Below are positions 31,952-46,699 of a stretch of 64,000 bases of DNA, piece by piece. The first letter of the stretch is position 1. Each line of letters starts with the position of its first letter. The stretch is from contig PUDQ02000010.1 of the NCBI GenBank assembly GCA_002964805.2, positions 2,604,001 through 2,668,000 on the forward strand, in the 5' to 3' direction. This DNA comes from Trametes villosa (lineage: Eukaryota > Basidiomycota > Agaricomycetes > Polyporales > Polyporaceae). The notes beneath the pieces are model-generated. The model was not told the origin of the DNA, did not search any database, and saw only the letters and a program-made list of their open reading frames with translations. A program made the position numbers and the translations under genes.

Positions 31952-34900
31952 CTACAACCCTTTCGCAGCAGCGACGAATGCCTTCACTTTTTCCGGGTCC
32001 TTCCCAGACCCGTCCGCCGTCTCGACGCCACCACTCACGTCAACCGCCCACGGCCTTACGGTCGCCACGACCTCCTTCACGTTGCTTGGCGTGAGGCCGC
32101 CTGCGAGGATGATCGGTAGCGGACTCGCGACCCCGACCTCGCCCTTCTCCACGACGCCCTTCGCGATATCGGTGTCTATCCGCGAGCCCGTACCGCCGCT
32201 CAGCCCGTTTGCGCTGCCGCGCGGAACCGCGTCGAGCAGCACGAACTGGTGGGCGCCGGGGCGGGTGATACCCTCGAGCCCACGCCCCTCCGCGTCGACG
32301 TGGAAGACGCGTACGGTGGGTACGGGGATGTGTCGCGTCCACTCGGTCGGCTCCGACCCGTGCAGCTGCACCAGGTCTAGCTGCGCATCCTCGACCGCCT
32401 GCAGGATGGTGTCCAATGGCTGGTTCTGGAACACGCCGACGACCAGCGGCCGCGCAGGCGAGTCGCCCGAGAGTGCGGCAGAGAGCCGCCGTGCGTGCGC
32501 CGTAAACCACGGCTCGTTCTTGAGCTGTGCGGCCGATGAGACTTCGACGGCGGTGGCGTGAGGCGGGCGTGCGAGGCTGCGTGAATGGACGGCGGCGGAG
32601 ATCTTCTGGGCTTGCTCGAGAGAGACGTATCGCTTGCTCGAGGGCACGAACATCAGCCCAAGCAAGTCCGCGCCCGCCTCCATCGCCGTGAGCGCCTCGT
32701 CCTCCGTGCGGATACCGCAGATCTTCACAAGCGGCGGCGCAGACTCGACCGCCTTGCCCTTTGCGTCCTCGGGCTCGGGCCAGTCGAGGAGCTGACGGAT
32801 GAACGCAGTCGTGTCCTTCGCGCGCATGAGCGCCTCGCCGACGAGCACGGCGCCGACGCCCTGCTCCGTGTACGTGCGCACGTCCTGCGCGCTCTGGATG
32901 CCGCTGAGCGCGCACAGCACGACGTCGCGCTCGCGCACCATGTCCACGAGGCGGCTCGTCGTGCCCATGTCGACCTCGAAGTCGTGCAGGTTCCGGTTGT
33001 TCACCCCAATCACCTGCGCGCCGAGCCCGAGCGCGGCCTCCATCTCGCGCGCGTTGTTCACCTCCACGAGCGGCTCCATGCCGAGCGAGCGCGCGTACGC
33101 GTACAGCGCGTGCAGCCGCGGCACGGGCAGCATCGCGACGATGAGCAGCACGCTGTCCGCGCCGTGCAGGCGCGCCTCCGCGATCTGGTACTCGTCGAAG
33201 ACAAAGTCCTTGCGGAGCACCGCCGGGCGGTGCGGGAGCGCGTCGATCGCCTGCCGCGCGAGGCGCATGTCCAGCAGCGTGCCCTTGAACCACGTCGGCT
33301 CGGTGAGCACGGAGATGACGGAGGCCCCCGCGAGGGCATAGGTCAGGGCCTGCTGGGCCGCGTTTGTCGTCATCGCGATCGGGCCCTTGGACGGGCTGGC
33401 GCGCTTGATCTCGGCCATGAGCGCGGGCTTCTTCGGGCACTGCTTGAGCCGCTGGACGAACGAGATCGGGGCGGGCGCGATGTTGAGCGAGAGGAGCGTA
33501 TCGAGGTCCTCTGGCGTCGTTCCAGGCGTCTTCTTAGCCAACTCGACGTCCTTCGTGCGCTGCGCATAGATCTTGTCGAGGATAGTCGGCACCTTGGAGC
33601 TCGTGCTCCCGGTAGCATTGCCATTGACGTTCCCCTCAACCGCACTCGCGATCCCATCCAGGCCGAACGCAGGGAGCGAGCCCTCGGAGACGCGGAACGC
33701 CGGGTTCACGTCCCAGGTGCCGCCTCGAATAGAGAGGAAGTTCTTCAGGAGCGTGTCGCCGCCCTCGGAGAGGATGCTCTCCGGGTGGTACTGGACCGCT
33801 TCGAGCGTATACTTGCGGTGGCGCACGCCCATGATCACGCCGCTGTCCTGCGTGATCGCGGTAATGGCGAGCTCGCTCGGGAGCGTCGCGGCCGACGCGC
33901 TGAGCGAATGGTAGCGGGTGGACTTGATGCCCTGGGGGATGTCCTTGAAGCACCCCCGGCCGTCATGCCGGATGGCGCTAACCTTGCCGTGCATCGTCTC
34001 TCCCGCATAGCTAGACAGGGTGCACGGTCAGCGCCGGATTCGACACAGAGGAAGAGGTAGCAGAAGAGAAGGAGCACAACGTCATCCGCGTACTGCGCGG
34101 ACGCGGCTTGCAGCATGCGCCACGGGAAGTCGACCCTAGCGGAAGCGTTCTGCGATGCTTTGTGGTACGTAAGGATTGTCTCTAGCCGAGGAGACATCCC
34201 GTCCGCGGCTTTCGGGGTCGCGAGCAACGCGAGCAACCCGCGCAGAGCTAGAATCCTTCCGCAAGGGTAGAGCGAAATATGCAGCCGAACAGGCTCCATT
34301 TATGACAATCCAAGCCATGCAGATCCTTTACAGGGCTTTCGGGCGCAGGCGACTCGGTCCCGCAGACGGGAACCTGAGCAAGAATAGTCCATGCGCCCGG
34401 TGCGGCGCGAGGGAAGTGCACTCGTGAGCACACTCCCGCGCGCCGTTCGCACACGTCCAATATCTAGAATCATCTTAGGACGCTGCCATAACCAGGGCCG
34501 CTAACGTCTTCGACGCTGTGCTTCTCCGCACGCAGCAGAACTCCGCGGCATGCAAACACGCACGGGAGTAGATCCCCCATACCGTACATGCAGCACCTGT
34601 CGATCATGCACCCTGCACCACGCCTCAAACACAGCAGCATCGGGCGCGCACGCCCCTCCTCTCTTCCCTCCCTTCCCTTCCTGAGCCTCGAGAAAGAAAC
34701 AGCGCACTCACCCGATATGGCCGCCAAACACGTCCACGAGGCACTCGAGCCCCATGCACACGCCGAGCACGGGCACCTTCCCCGTGAAGAAGCGGATCGC
34801 GTCGCACGAGATGCCCGAGTCCGTCGCGGGGTGCCCGGGCCCGGGCGAGATGATGAGCGAGTTGATCTTCAGCAGCGGGAACGCGGCCGGCGAGAGCGCG

Positions 34901-35034
34901 TCGTTCCGGATCACCGTCACCTCCGCGCCGAGCAGGCAGAGCGACTGGTAGATGTTCCACGTGAAGGAGTCGAAGTTGTCGATGAGCAGCACGTCGAGCG
35001 GGCGCGCGAGCTCGAGCGGGAGGACGAGCGCCAT
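31952..35034 (-). CDS. trpC: Trifunctional tryptophan biosynthesis protein (GATase / IGP synthase / PRA isomerase)
   Basis: 793-aa fusion serving three steps of tryptophan synthesis. The N-terminal glutamine amidotransferase component of anthranilate synthase has [12 protein letters not shown], nucleophile Cys in VLGVCMGLE and the triad His/Glu in YHPESI. Next is indole-3-glycerol-phosphate synthase ([36 protein letters not shown]). Last is phosphoribosylanthranilate isomerase ([47 protein letters not shown]). The order is the standard fungal one (TRP1 in basidiomycetes, trpC in Aspergillus). The exons are 34712-35034 and 31952-34010. The intron between them is 701 nt, over ten times the local norm. 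Splicing joins GGHIG to YAGETMHGK, the conserved amidotransferase sequence. Confidence 0.97.
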
Positions 35035-35593
35035 GGTCGCGATGGTGCGTTACGAGAGCAGGTGAGGATGGGTAAGAGCTGGAAGGGTTGCGCTGGCAAG
35101 GTGACTCGGAGGCAGAGCGCGATTTATAACTTCGACCTCGGGCTTAGGCTAGCAGAGGTGCACCTTCGACCTGATGGACTCGGATCGGACGGATGAGACG
35201 CCTGGACTGTGCGGTCGGGTTGCACTCAGGTAGCCGTTCAGTAGATATGCTGCGACCGGAGAGCAGACGAAGACCACAGCGGACGTCCGAGTCGGAAGTG
35301 AGGTGAGATGGGGAGGAGGAAGCTCGGAGGTCCAGCAACACCTTCAGCCACAGCTCATGCGAGTCAGTAAGCTTTTATAACCCTAACCCCGCCCTCGAAC
35401 TACCCATAATCCCTTCAAGCTCCATGACTGACATACCCATCCCAAATGTTAGTCAGAGGCCCATAGAACGTGACGACGAAGAGAGCGTCGTATTGAGCAT
35501 GAAACCAAGTGCAGAGGAGAATAACATACACATTTATCTTACAGTACGCTAGAAAGCCGCCCCAGCGTCCATCTCCCGCCCTGCGCTCCAGCG
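35035..35593. other. Intergenic region between TRP gene promoter and membrane-protein gene
   Basis: TRP promoter and the 3' flank of the membrane-protein gene. No other signal seen. Confidence 0.5.
35123..35128 (-). promoter_or_regulatory. TATA box of the trifunctional tryptophan gene
   Basis: The minus strand reads TATAAA 89 nt before the ATG. Motif and spacing only. Confidence 0.45.
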
Positions 35594-36928
35594 TCACCGG
35601 GCTGCAAAGTAGAGGCCTTCCACCGCCACGTTCGCCTGCCAGATCCCCATCCTCCGCGCGAGCCGCAACACCGCCGGGAGCGGGAACACCAGCGCCGCCG
35701 ACAGCGGGACCAGCACCACGAACAGCAGCGACATCAGCAGCGTGATGCCCGGCTTGAGCACCAGGAAGTAGAACAGCGCCTGGTACGACGTCGGGTCCGT
35801 GAACATCGCGTACGAGTTCTTGTAGAACGAGCCCTCGGGCACCGCCGTGCTCGCCGGGACACCCGCCTCGACCTGCGCTGCCGTCGGGGGCCGCGTGCGC
35901 GTGAAGATCGGCATCGGCGGCCAGGGGACGGTGTACGCGAGCGGGCCGTGGAAGCGCGTCTGCAGCGCGAGCTCGCCGCGCGCGAGCAGGCGCGCGCCGA
36001 AGAGGTCGATGAAGCAGAGGACCGCGCCGAGGGGCAGCGCCATGAGCGTGCATGTGCCGACCTGTCAGACGCAGCGCGATAGCGCATGAGATTAGCGTAT
36101 GGCGTCAACGGCGCGGGCTCCCGCGGGTAAGGCACGCGGGGGAGGCCCGGGGGGGACAATTTCAACGGAACGCACCAGGGTAAACACGAAGAGGAAGACC
36201 CATGAGACCAGGGCATACGGGAAGTTGAGGACGAGGAGGTGGAAGAGCGGCGAGTAGTACGCGCGCCGGCCGAGGGGGCGGAAGTACCGCCGCAATCGCG
36301 CGCGCGCCGAAAGCTGCTGCTGCCGTTGCGCGGTCCGCTGGGCGTACCCCGACAGTTCCGCCGCAAAGGCTCGTTGCTGCGGGTCGTAGTCGCGCACGAG
36401 TGGGCTCTCGAGCTCAGGCTCGAGCTCCTCTTGCGCCCCGCCGTCCTGCTCGCGGCACTCCGGGTCGAGGTCCGAGTCGCGCTCCGGGTGGAACGCCGAG
36501 AAGACGGTCTGTGCGAACGACGGCGCGAGCGATGCCGACGAGTGCAGCGTGCTCGTGAGCGACAGCGTCCGCCGGCGCTGCATCGTGCCCGGGGGCAGCA
36601 GGGCATGCGGGGAGTTGGGGTTCGGGCTCAACAGGGGGGTCGTCTCGGTCGCATCCGTGTCGTCTACGCCGTCGGTCGCGCATTGCAGGTGTCCCGACGC
36701 CGCGGGTGGGACCTCATATTCGTCCGAGGGTGCTTGAATATGCGAATACTCGCTGGCGTCGGGGGCGTTGCGTCGCCTGCGGCCGCTGCGCGCCTGTCTC
36801 GTGCGGCGCCCAGAGGGGTATGGAGGTGGAGGGTCGGACGGCGGGGTGGCGGAGAGGACCAGGGCGGGTGCGGAGGGGTCCTGGAGGAGCAGCGGACTCG
36901 ATGCGGGGTCGGTCGCCGTCGTCGACAT
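35594..36928 (-). CDS. Multi-pass membrane protein, possible sensor-domain family
   Basis: 406-aa protein. The first 200 residues are disordered and rich in Ser, Pro, Arg and acidic residues (TTPLLSPNPNSP). Hydrophobic segments follow: FHLLVLNFPYALVSWVFLFV, LMALPLGAVLCFIDLFGA and, near the C-terminus, ITLLMSLLFVVLVPLSAALV. A conserved-looking luminal loop lies between them. The layout resembles fungal proteins annotated with a 'putative sensor' domain, which I state as inference only. The exons are 36176-36928 and 36061 down to 35594, joined by a 114-nt intron. Four transmembrane spans are likely. Function is unknown; transport or membrane sensing are both possible. Confidence 0.75.
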
Positions 36929-39166
36929 GGAGGGTGGTCGTACAGTGAGGTCTGGCTGCTATCGCTGGCCTCGTCGGGCCTGGCTATGGGCGCCTCACAT
37001 ACCCTTTTGGGCGGCGGTGCATATCACATTCACCCTCGGCGCTTCGCATCGGGGGCGTAAACTTGGAAATCTAGTATCGGCCCCTATAAGACGTCTCGCT
37101 TTCTCTTGCCGGGGTATTCTAGCTTGCATTGACTCCACATTTGTGGGAGTAACTGCACCTCATGGGAAGAACATGTGAACGAACGAAGCCACTGCGATGT
37201 TGCCGTTGCCTGCATGCATCCATGTTCGCGTTCTACTGCCCAACCGACCCGGACCGTGGATGCCCAAAATACAATCGAGAGGTGCATGTGAGGTGAGTTC
37301 TTTCGTATCACGAGAACTCAGAGTCAATCGTCACAAATTTTATACAGGCTTTTGAGGCGGCGACGCGTGTAACACAGCCGCCAGCCCTCCGCTGCTTGCT
37401 TGCGTTCATCGACTTGCAGGAACATCGTGTGCACGACGTCGCCCGAAAGAGAAGCAAGATCCCAGTACACAAAGTACGTAGCGCCGCCGCCACAGGGAGA
37501 TTCCTCGTGGTCCGGCCGCATACAAACCATCTTCTTCCGGCCGGACTATCAGATCTGTGAAGAGGTAGGAAGAGGTGCAGTTGTTGAAAGCCGTCCCGAG
37601 GAATCGGCGTTCCTGAATTTGTGCGCGCCAGTCTCTGACGAGTCCTGCAGAAGCATGGAAAGGGGCGACATTTCTGCAGCGTGCGCGACGAAGACAGAAG
37701 GGTCTGTGCGACATATACCTCATTCAAGAAGAACAGAACCCTCAAATGACCCGAAGCAGAAGCCGCGCAAATACTTCGTGCGCAAACTGCACGCGTACGT
37801 TCGAGCCGAATGGTAAATCGTCTCGAGAAGCGCAGACGTACCGCGTGCGTTGTGTCAGACGTACATGGAATGCGACTGCGCTGTCTATACTCTGGCGCAC
37901 CCATGAACGCGGTACGACGACCAGCACAGTTCAAACAGACATCGTGGTTGGCTCAGGCTGATATCACAAGTTGCGACAGCACCCAGCCGGCAGTACACGG
38001 CAGACGTTTGGTTTCGGTCACGAAGCGCGCAAAGACGGTACAGGCATCGAGAGATCGCTTGTGTGAAGAACACCCGGGAAGAAACGCAAGAACCTGCCCG
38101 AGAAGACGTCGAGGCCGACAGCCTCGCGATCGCCAAGAAGGACGTTCAGATTTGCGCAAGATTGGACCTCCGCACAGACGAACAGAAATGGCACGCGCTC
38201 TCCGGCACGCGAACTTCGAGGCGGGAGTCTGGAGGAGGAGGTTATGACGATACCCGTCAGAGGAGCGCATGACGGAAGCCGGCGAAGATGCGCACGAGAA
38301 AGGCAAGAAGGATGGGGGATCTGAGATGGCGCATCGGAGATCCAGATGTGTGAATGTGGTTGGCGCTGGCGGGGGAGGTATGCGACCTTCACTCGGACTG
38401 TCAGTGTGCTCAAGGGGAGCAGGCGGCACCGCCGGTGGCAGATCCCTTCAGTGCCGCGCTCGGTCTACTCATACGCCTGTGGCTGCGACACATGTCGACG
38501 TCCTATCAATCCCCGGTCCCCCACCGCTCGTCCATGGCCCCCGGTTCCAGTTCCTCTACCCTCAGCTCGAGTAGGCTCGACGCCCGTGGATATTGGCCAA
38601 ACGGGCGGAATGGGGTGCTATCGTAGCGCAAGAGTTGTCAGACGGGGCTCACGGCATCGGCCCCGCTGGGGTGCGCGCCAGCTTCGAATTCCACCCGGAG
38701 GGTCTATTCGCGATCGCAGCACCAGTTCCCCGTCGGGGACCTTCCCTCGGTCTGTCTCCCTCGCCGAGCTCGCCCGCATCGCGCAGGGTCGCCCTTCCCT
38801 GCGACATTCTCCCCGTCCGTGATGTCATCCGCACTGCTCGTAGGCCCTTCAGCCAGCCATCGACCACCGGGCGGGCAGGGCGTGCTCGGAAGCAGTCCAC
38901 CCACGCCAGGACATATATAAGAAGCCGCAGATTGAGCGGTCTCTCCAGCTTCGTGCCCCCTCTCCAATTTTCCTTACTGCAGCCCGGTATATCCCTGGCT
39001 GTTCCCCTTCTTGCTTGTTCCCGCTTCCATCTCAGATCCGTCCTTCTGCTACATACCACTCCACACCTGCCTGCTCCCTGCTCTGCTTGCTCCAATCCAC
39101 CATTTTCACCTGCCCCTTTCCCCGTACCCTCACCCAGCCCCTCGTTTCCAGCGGCCCCGAGCTACC
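36929..39166. other. Intergenic region upstream of the halogenase
   Basis: Membrane-protein promoter, then about 1.8 kb without a firm gene. Minus-strand frames between 37324 and 37940 contain protein-like stretches (such as TYFVYWDLASLSGDVVHTMF) but I could not join them into one gene. The last 250 nt are the TATA-containing, pyrimidine-rich halogenase promoter. Confidence 0.4.
38914..38920 (+). promoter_or_regulatory. TATA box of the halogenase gene
   Basis: TATATAA lies 253 nt upstream of the ATG and is followed by a long pyrimidine-rich leader (38950-39150). The distance fits transcription start within the leader. Confidence 0.5.
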
Positions 39167-41822
<2,656 letters not shown>

Positions 41823-42208
41823 GGATGTGCGTTTGGGGAGGTTGTAAGTTATATTTACATATGTGCGGCTGGAGATGGGGGTGTTGTCTGTGTCTTTTGG
41901 TCAGCTTACTTGTGCGATGGGATACCCGGATGTCGTTTTGTGGACACTTTACGCTCGTATACCACCTCGATGTTATGTACTTGATATTGCAACTATCGCA
42001 GACTCCTGCGCTCTAGGGATCAATGCTGTCAGGAGCGAGTTGTCCTCATTGCGTGAAGTAGTGGAGTCCCTCCACTTAAGAGGGGTATCTATAAACAAGT
42101 AGTACTGTAAAGCCCCAACTCTTCTCATCCACAGACGTGCATCGTGATCCTCGGCGCAGCCGAAGCCTCTCCCATTACTCTCCTAGCCATGCGTGTATGC
42201 GGCCCGCT
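41823..42208. other. Convergent 3' flanks of halogenase and PDAT genes
   Basis: AT-richer spacer between two convergent stop codons. Nothing else seen. Confidence 0.5.
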
Positions 42209-45200
42209 CTAGTCCCACTTGATGCGCTTCGCATACTCGCGGATGTTCGACACGAACGAGTCCTGCACCTCGTCCCCGGCACCCGTCGCGACCTTGAGGA
42301 TGATCTCGTTCAGCGCGAGCGAGCCGAGCACGTCGACGTGGTCGCTCGTCGTGCCCCCGCCGCGCGGGATCGTCGCGACCGGATTGTGCGGAAGCTGTTT
42401 CACCACGCCAACCACAATCAGCCTCCCTCTTCCTCGCCCTCACATGAACTGCAAGCTACTCAGAACGAGACGCACCTCGACCGTGACGACCTTGATCCCC
42501 GCGGGGTTCCAGCGCTCGCGCTTCCAGCCCTCCACACACATCGCCCCAAGACTCAACAAGCTCACCGTGCCGTCGCCCTCGCCCATCTTGACGCCGTTGA
42601 GCACGCGCGGGCGCGCGCCCTCGTCGCTGTACTCCGCGTCGATGTGCGTCGCGCGCGCGAGCGGGAGGTCGAGCGGCGCGCGCGGCGACACGCAGTCCGC
42701 GCCCGTCGCCGCGTCGGCCGCGTCGGCGGTGTCGTCGGTGCAGACCGCGGAGGGCTGGTCCGGCTGGATGTCGTCGTATTCGTACTCTTTTTGGGTGTAC
42801 CAGTAGGAGCGCTGGCGGAGAGTGGCTACGAGTCAGTACAGTGTGACGGATGAGGGTTCAAGGGCAGTTACTTCGGTCTCCTTGCCGTGTCCATAGACGC
42901 AGTACATCTTCATCGAGGGAGCGTTGGGGAGCCTACAAGAGGCTCAGTATATGCGGCAACAACAACGATTCTCAAGACTTACTGTATCTCCAGGGGGTTC
43001 GTCCACTTCGTGAAGTCCAGGTTGTTCGCCTTGAGCTTTTCGACGTCGCGCTCGATGCCGAAGGAGTAGTTGGATGCGAGCATTTTCTGTGCAACACCGT
43101 ATCAGCCTTCCTCTTCGCAACCCACCCCCTACGAGTACAGCTCACCTGGAACGTAGTAGGCGTACGCTCAAGGATCCACGTGCCCGCCTCGGTCGACGTC
43201 ATATTGAACCTACCCTCCTCACCATCGAGCCCGACCGAGTTGTTGCGGAACGAGATGAGCGCGCCGTGGCTGTGGGTCGTGTCGTCGAAGTCGTCCGGGG
43301 CCCATGTTGCGTTCCCCCACACGTCGTCGCCGCCCTATTTGTGCTCAGTGAGAACGTAGTGAGCGCGATGAGATTACGAGGGGGAGCGGGAACGTACCTT
43401 GATCCACATGCTGGCGCTGCCAGCCCAGCTGCGGAAGAGTTTCTGCCGCTCCTTGCGCGAGAAGAACCTCTCGAGAACTGCCGAGGGAAATCGTATGGTT
43501 CAAGACTCGACCAACACGTCGATAGGCTGATGGATGACGGACCATATGCGCCTGCAGGGTTGATCTGTACAGTATCCTTCATCTCCCCCGATAGGAACGC
43601 GGCCATCGCTTTCGCCTGTCCGGATGTCACGCACTGCTACCCACACGGGATGAGATGGCACTTACAACTCCCTGTGAGGATTCGGAGGACAATCAGTTAC
43701 ACGAGGGCCAAAAGCGACCTAGGGACTCACCAGATGTGTTCCGGCGACCGTGATGAGCGCCTCGATGTGGTTCTACCAATATAATCTGTTCAACATACTG
43801 AAAGCAGGGGTTCGTGCAGATCTCGTACATACCTCAACCCAGTCGGGGCCGCCTCGACCATGTTCCGGAGACTCCACCCACTTGAGGCTGTATATGTGTG
43901 TCAATGATATGGCCTGCGAGCGTCCGCATTCTGAAGTGACGCGACCCACAAATACTAAGCGCGGTGCTCAGTATTGGGTAGACCGAAATGTTGGGGATAC
44001 TCGACGTACCAGGATGATCTGGTCATGACGTTCACGAGTAAGACACGCTGTTGTGCACATATGGTGAGATGAAACTGACCGTGCTGCCCATAGAGTGCGC
44101 TGTGAGGACGACCTTGCGATTCTCTCGTTTCCTGCATGATAGGAAACGGTTAAGGCTAGTATCCCCACACCGTGTAGTGAGTACTCACACAAAGCCTTCA
44201 ATCGTTGCACGGAGCTTTGAGAAGTATCCATCCCGCTCCTCAAGATTGTAGTACGATAGCCGCCAATCGTATGGGGCGAGGTGCAGGTTATTCGTGTCGT
44301 AGTTGACAACTGCAAGGTTCTCCACGATCTTCGACCTGAAGATACACCGATTGGGTACGTAAATATATTTGCCCTTGCGCTACATACATATACATTGGCG
44401 TGTATCGCGACGTACCAAAGCCAATACCCTTGAATGAAGCTGCTCGCCGCATCAATGCCCTCAGCGGCTCTTATCTTTGCACCCGGTGAGTCTAGACCAG
44501 TGATGGGGTCAAGCATGAGAGCCGCGATCCATTTGTCGCGGTTGAAGGTAACCTGTGAGATCATAGAGAACCCTCCCCAGACCTTCTTACGGAAGAATGC
44601 TCTGTAATCCGGGGAGGTGGACCATGACTCCAGGCCCTGTATACACACGTGTTACTGACAGCATTTCACACAAGAGGGCTAAGCACTTGCGGTGGAGATA
44701 ATGCCGGGGATGAGGACGACAGGATGCTTCGCGGATAGTCCTCGCTCCGCGATCTTCTCGCCGACTGTAAACTCAAGACCATTGGTATTGAGCTTCCACG
44801 GTTCCGGGATATTGCTCCAGAGTTTTCGCCATTCGAGCTCGACGCGTGAAAGATCCAATTGCGGCAGGTCCAGAGTTGGGAACTCGGGCATGCTGATCTC
44901 GAACTCGTCCATAAGCAGGGCGACATGCGTTTGGAAGTCCTGGAAGTCACTGGGTTGCACGAAAATGAAGCCCAGGAGGATCCCCACTATTCAACGCGTC
45001 AGCTGGAAGCGAGAGACCAGAATAATGAATGCTCACGGATCAAGCCAAGGGGGAATAGGAAGCGACGGGTAGCATAGAAGTGGCGCACATTCTGCCATCG
45101 TAGATCGCGACGTCAGAGACGGTCTAACCCCGGACGGCGCGCATAAGCCACAGCGCTGATTCCTTACCCGCTTCGCTGCCTTTGCCTTCTTCTCGAGCTC

Positions 45201-45323
45201 ATCCTTGACTTCGTCTAAAACTCCCAGTGTGTCTTCGTTGTTGGGCTGTTCATCAGGGCGGTCATGTTGGGACAGAACGGTGTCGGACTGGTTCCGTTTC
45301 TGGTTCCGACGCGTCAAAGTCAT
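42209..45323 (-). CDS. LRO1: Phospholipid:diacylglycerol acyltransferase (Lro1/PDAT)
   Basis: 690-aa ER enzyme that moves an acyl chain from phospholipid to diacylglycerol to make triacylglycerol. One transmembrane anchor (FLFPLGLILGILLGFIFV, about 61-78) precedes an LCAT-like fold: PVVLIPGIISTGLESW, APYDWRLSYYNLEERDGYF, the nucleophile in TAHSMGST (Ser305), the acid in GDGTVSLLSLG and the His in TSDHVDVLGS. I count 18 exons: 45168-45323, 45037-45091, 44691-44986, 44416-44636, 44189-44335, 44080-44131, 44010-44018, 43950-43954, 43833-43887, 43731-43772, 43666-43671, 43543-43615, 43398-43477, 43146-43334, 42983-43086, 42872-42932, 42476-42811 and 42209-42394. Three exons are 9, 5 and 6 nt. Intron 44637-44690 is GC-AG. 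The family call is firm. Confidence 0.95.
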
Positions 45324-46699
45324 GACAAGGGTTGAGAGGGGTCGTGTGTGGGTCGTGCCCGCCGTCGTCGAGGCTGGGGGAGTCGCCTGCGGAGGGGAGG
45401 TCGTCGTCGTAGCTCTGCAAAGTCGGAAACCCTAGCGTACATCACATCACTCCTCAAACACATGCCGGCACCTAACCCTATTCCCGGTTTACACCTCCGG
45501 CTGGAGTCGTGTACCGTGCCTCGCAAGCTCTTTCATCCTTCTAACCATCATCACCATGACCAAAGGCTTCAGAATCAGCGAACTCGTATCGGATACTCAC
45601 GGAATGCAGTTCGATGTAGAAAACAAACCGAAAACCACGCGCTCATCTATTCGGCTACAGGGAGCGCAAGACAGTAAGGGAGGCCGGTATCTTTGCCAGC
45701 TACGATCGCTTTAGGAGTCTGCTCGAATTCACAGCGGTCCGGCAAGTGAGCTGCAAGCATAAGAACGCAAGATTTGTAGTGGTCGTGAGTCCCAGCGTCA
45801 TTTTGATGAGAGCACACCATGCACCTTGATCCACATCCTTTGGACAGTACACATGCATAGCATGCTCGACATCTTGCATGATCTTCTGCAGCTCATCGGC
45901 TGTCCGCGTATGTTGCGGCTCGCCTATTGCCCATGACAGCTTTGTCGGCGCAGTCAGTCTTGGCGTAACTGTGCCTCTGTATGGCCACTGGCTTCGCCTG
46001 CATCCCTAGTCGCCTTTCGGGTATGCGCGATCCTTCCAAGTGTCTGGTCTTGCTTGAGACACAACACAGGCATATCGTGTCACCCACTGTGCCGTGTATC
46101 CTGAGCAGCTATCCTACGATTGCCTCTTTACATGTCCTTTCTTACGCTGGTCTCTCGGCGTCTGCAAGTCCTCTCACGACATCGCCATTTCTGCGCCAAC
46201 GCTCTCACACATCCACCCTTTATCACCGATTGTGCGACCATCTGTCTCCTTGAAGGTTCACTCGCCCAGCGCCCCCCCTCGTCCACGCCTCCCACTCTCC
46301 CCTCCAGGGGCCCTGCCTCTCACGCCGGCGCGCCCACGCACAGCCCACCCGGTGCCAATCTCCCGTCGCAAACGTCAGGCATCCTCCCGGCAGGCGGGCC
46401 CCCGACGTCTCCCTGCGCGCGCGCAGGCGTGTTCCTGCCCGCTGTGGGAGACCTCCCGGCTCCGTGGGCTCGGAATTTACCAATCGCACGGACGCGATCC
46501 CAGGCTGTGGGCGCGTCCCACTGACGTGTGTGCCGCGCTATGCTCGGAGCTCCTTCGGGCGGTGTTTCCTATAAACTAGGCACCGTCCCGCCGCCCTGTT
46601 ATTCTTCGTCCGCCCTCTGCTCTCCACCTCCCGCCCCTCTGCCTCCGCGCCCCGCCGTCTTACACCTTCTCTTCCTCACCTTAGCGCTTGCCAAGCATC
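45324..46699. other. Divergent promoter region of PDAT and DUF6593 genes
   Basis: 1.4 kb between two outward genes, with pyrimidine-rich tracts near 46100-46300 and 46600-46690. Short open frames show no domain. Confidence 0.5.
46570..46575 (+). promoter_or_regulatory. TATA box of the DUF6593 gene
   Basis: TATAAA 130 nt before the ATG, followed by a CT-rich leader. Motif and spacing only. Confidence 0.45.

Noticed and set aside
32585..34060. Long plus-strand frame of 491 codons opposite the TRP gene
   Set aside because: It is the antisense shadow of a GC-rich gene with strong third-base bias, and its composition is dominated by Arg, Glu, Val and His.
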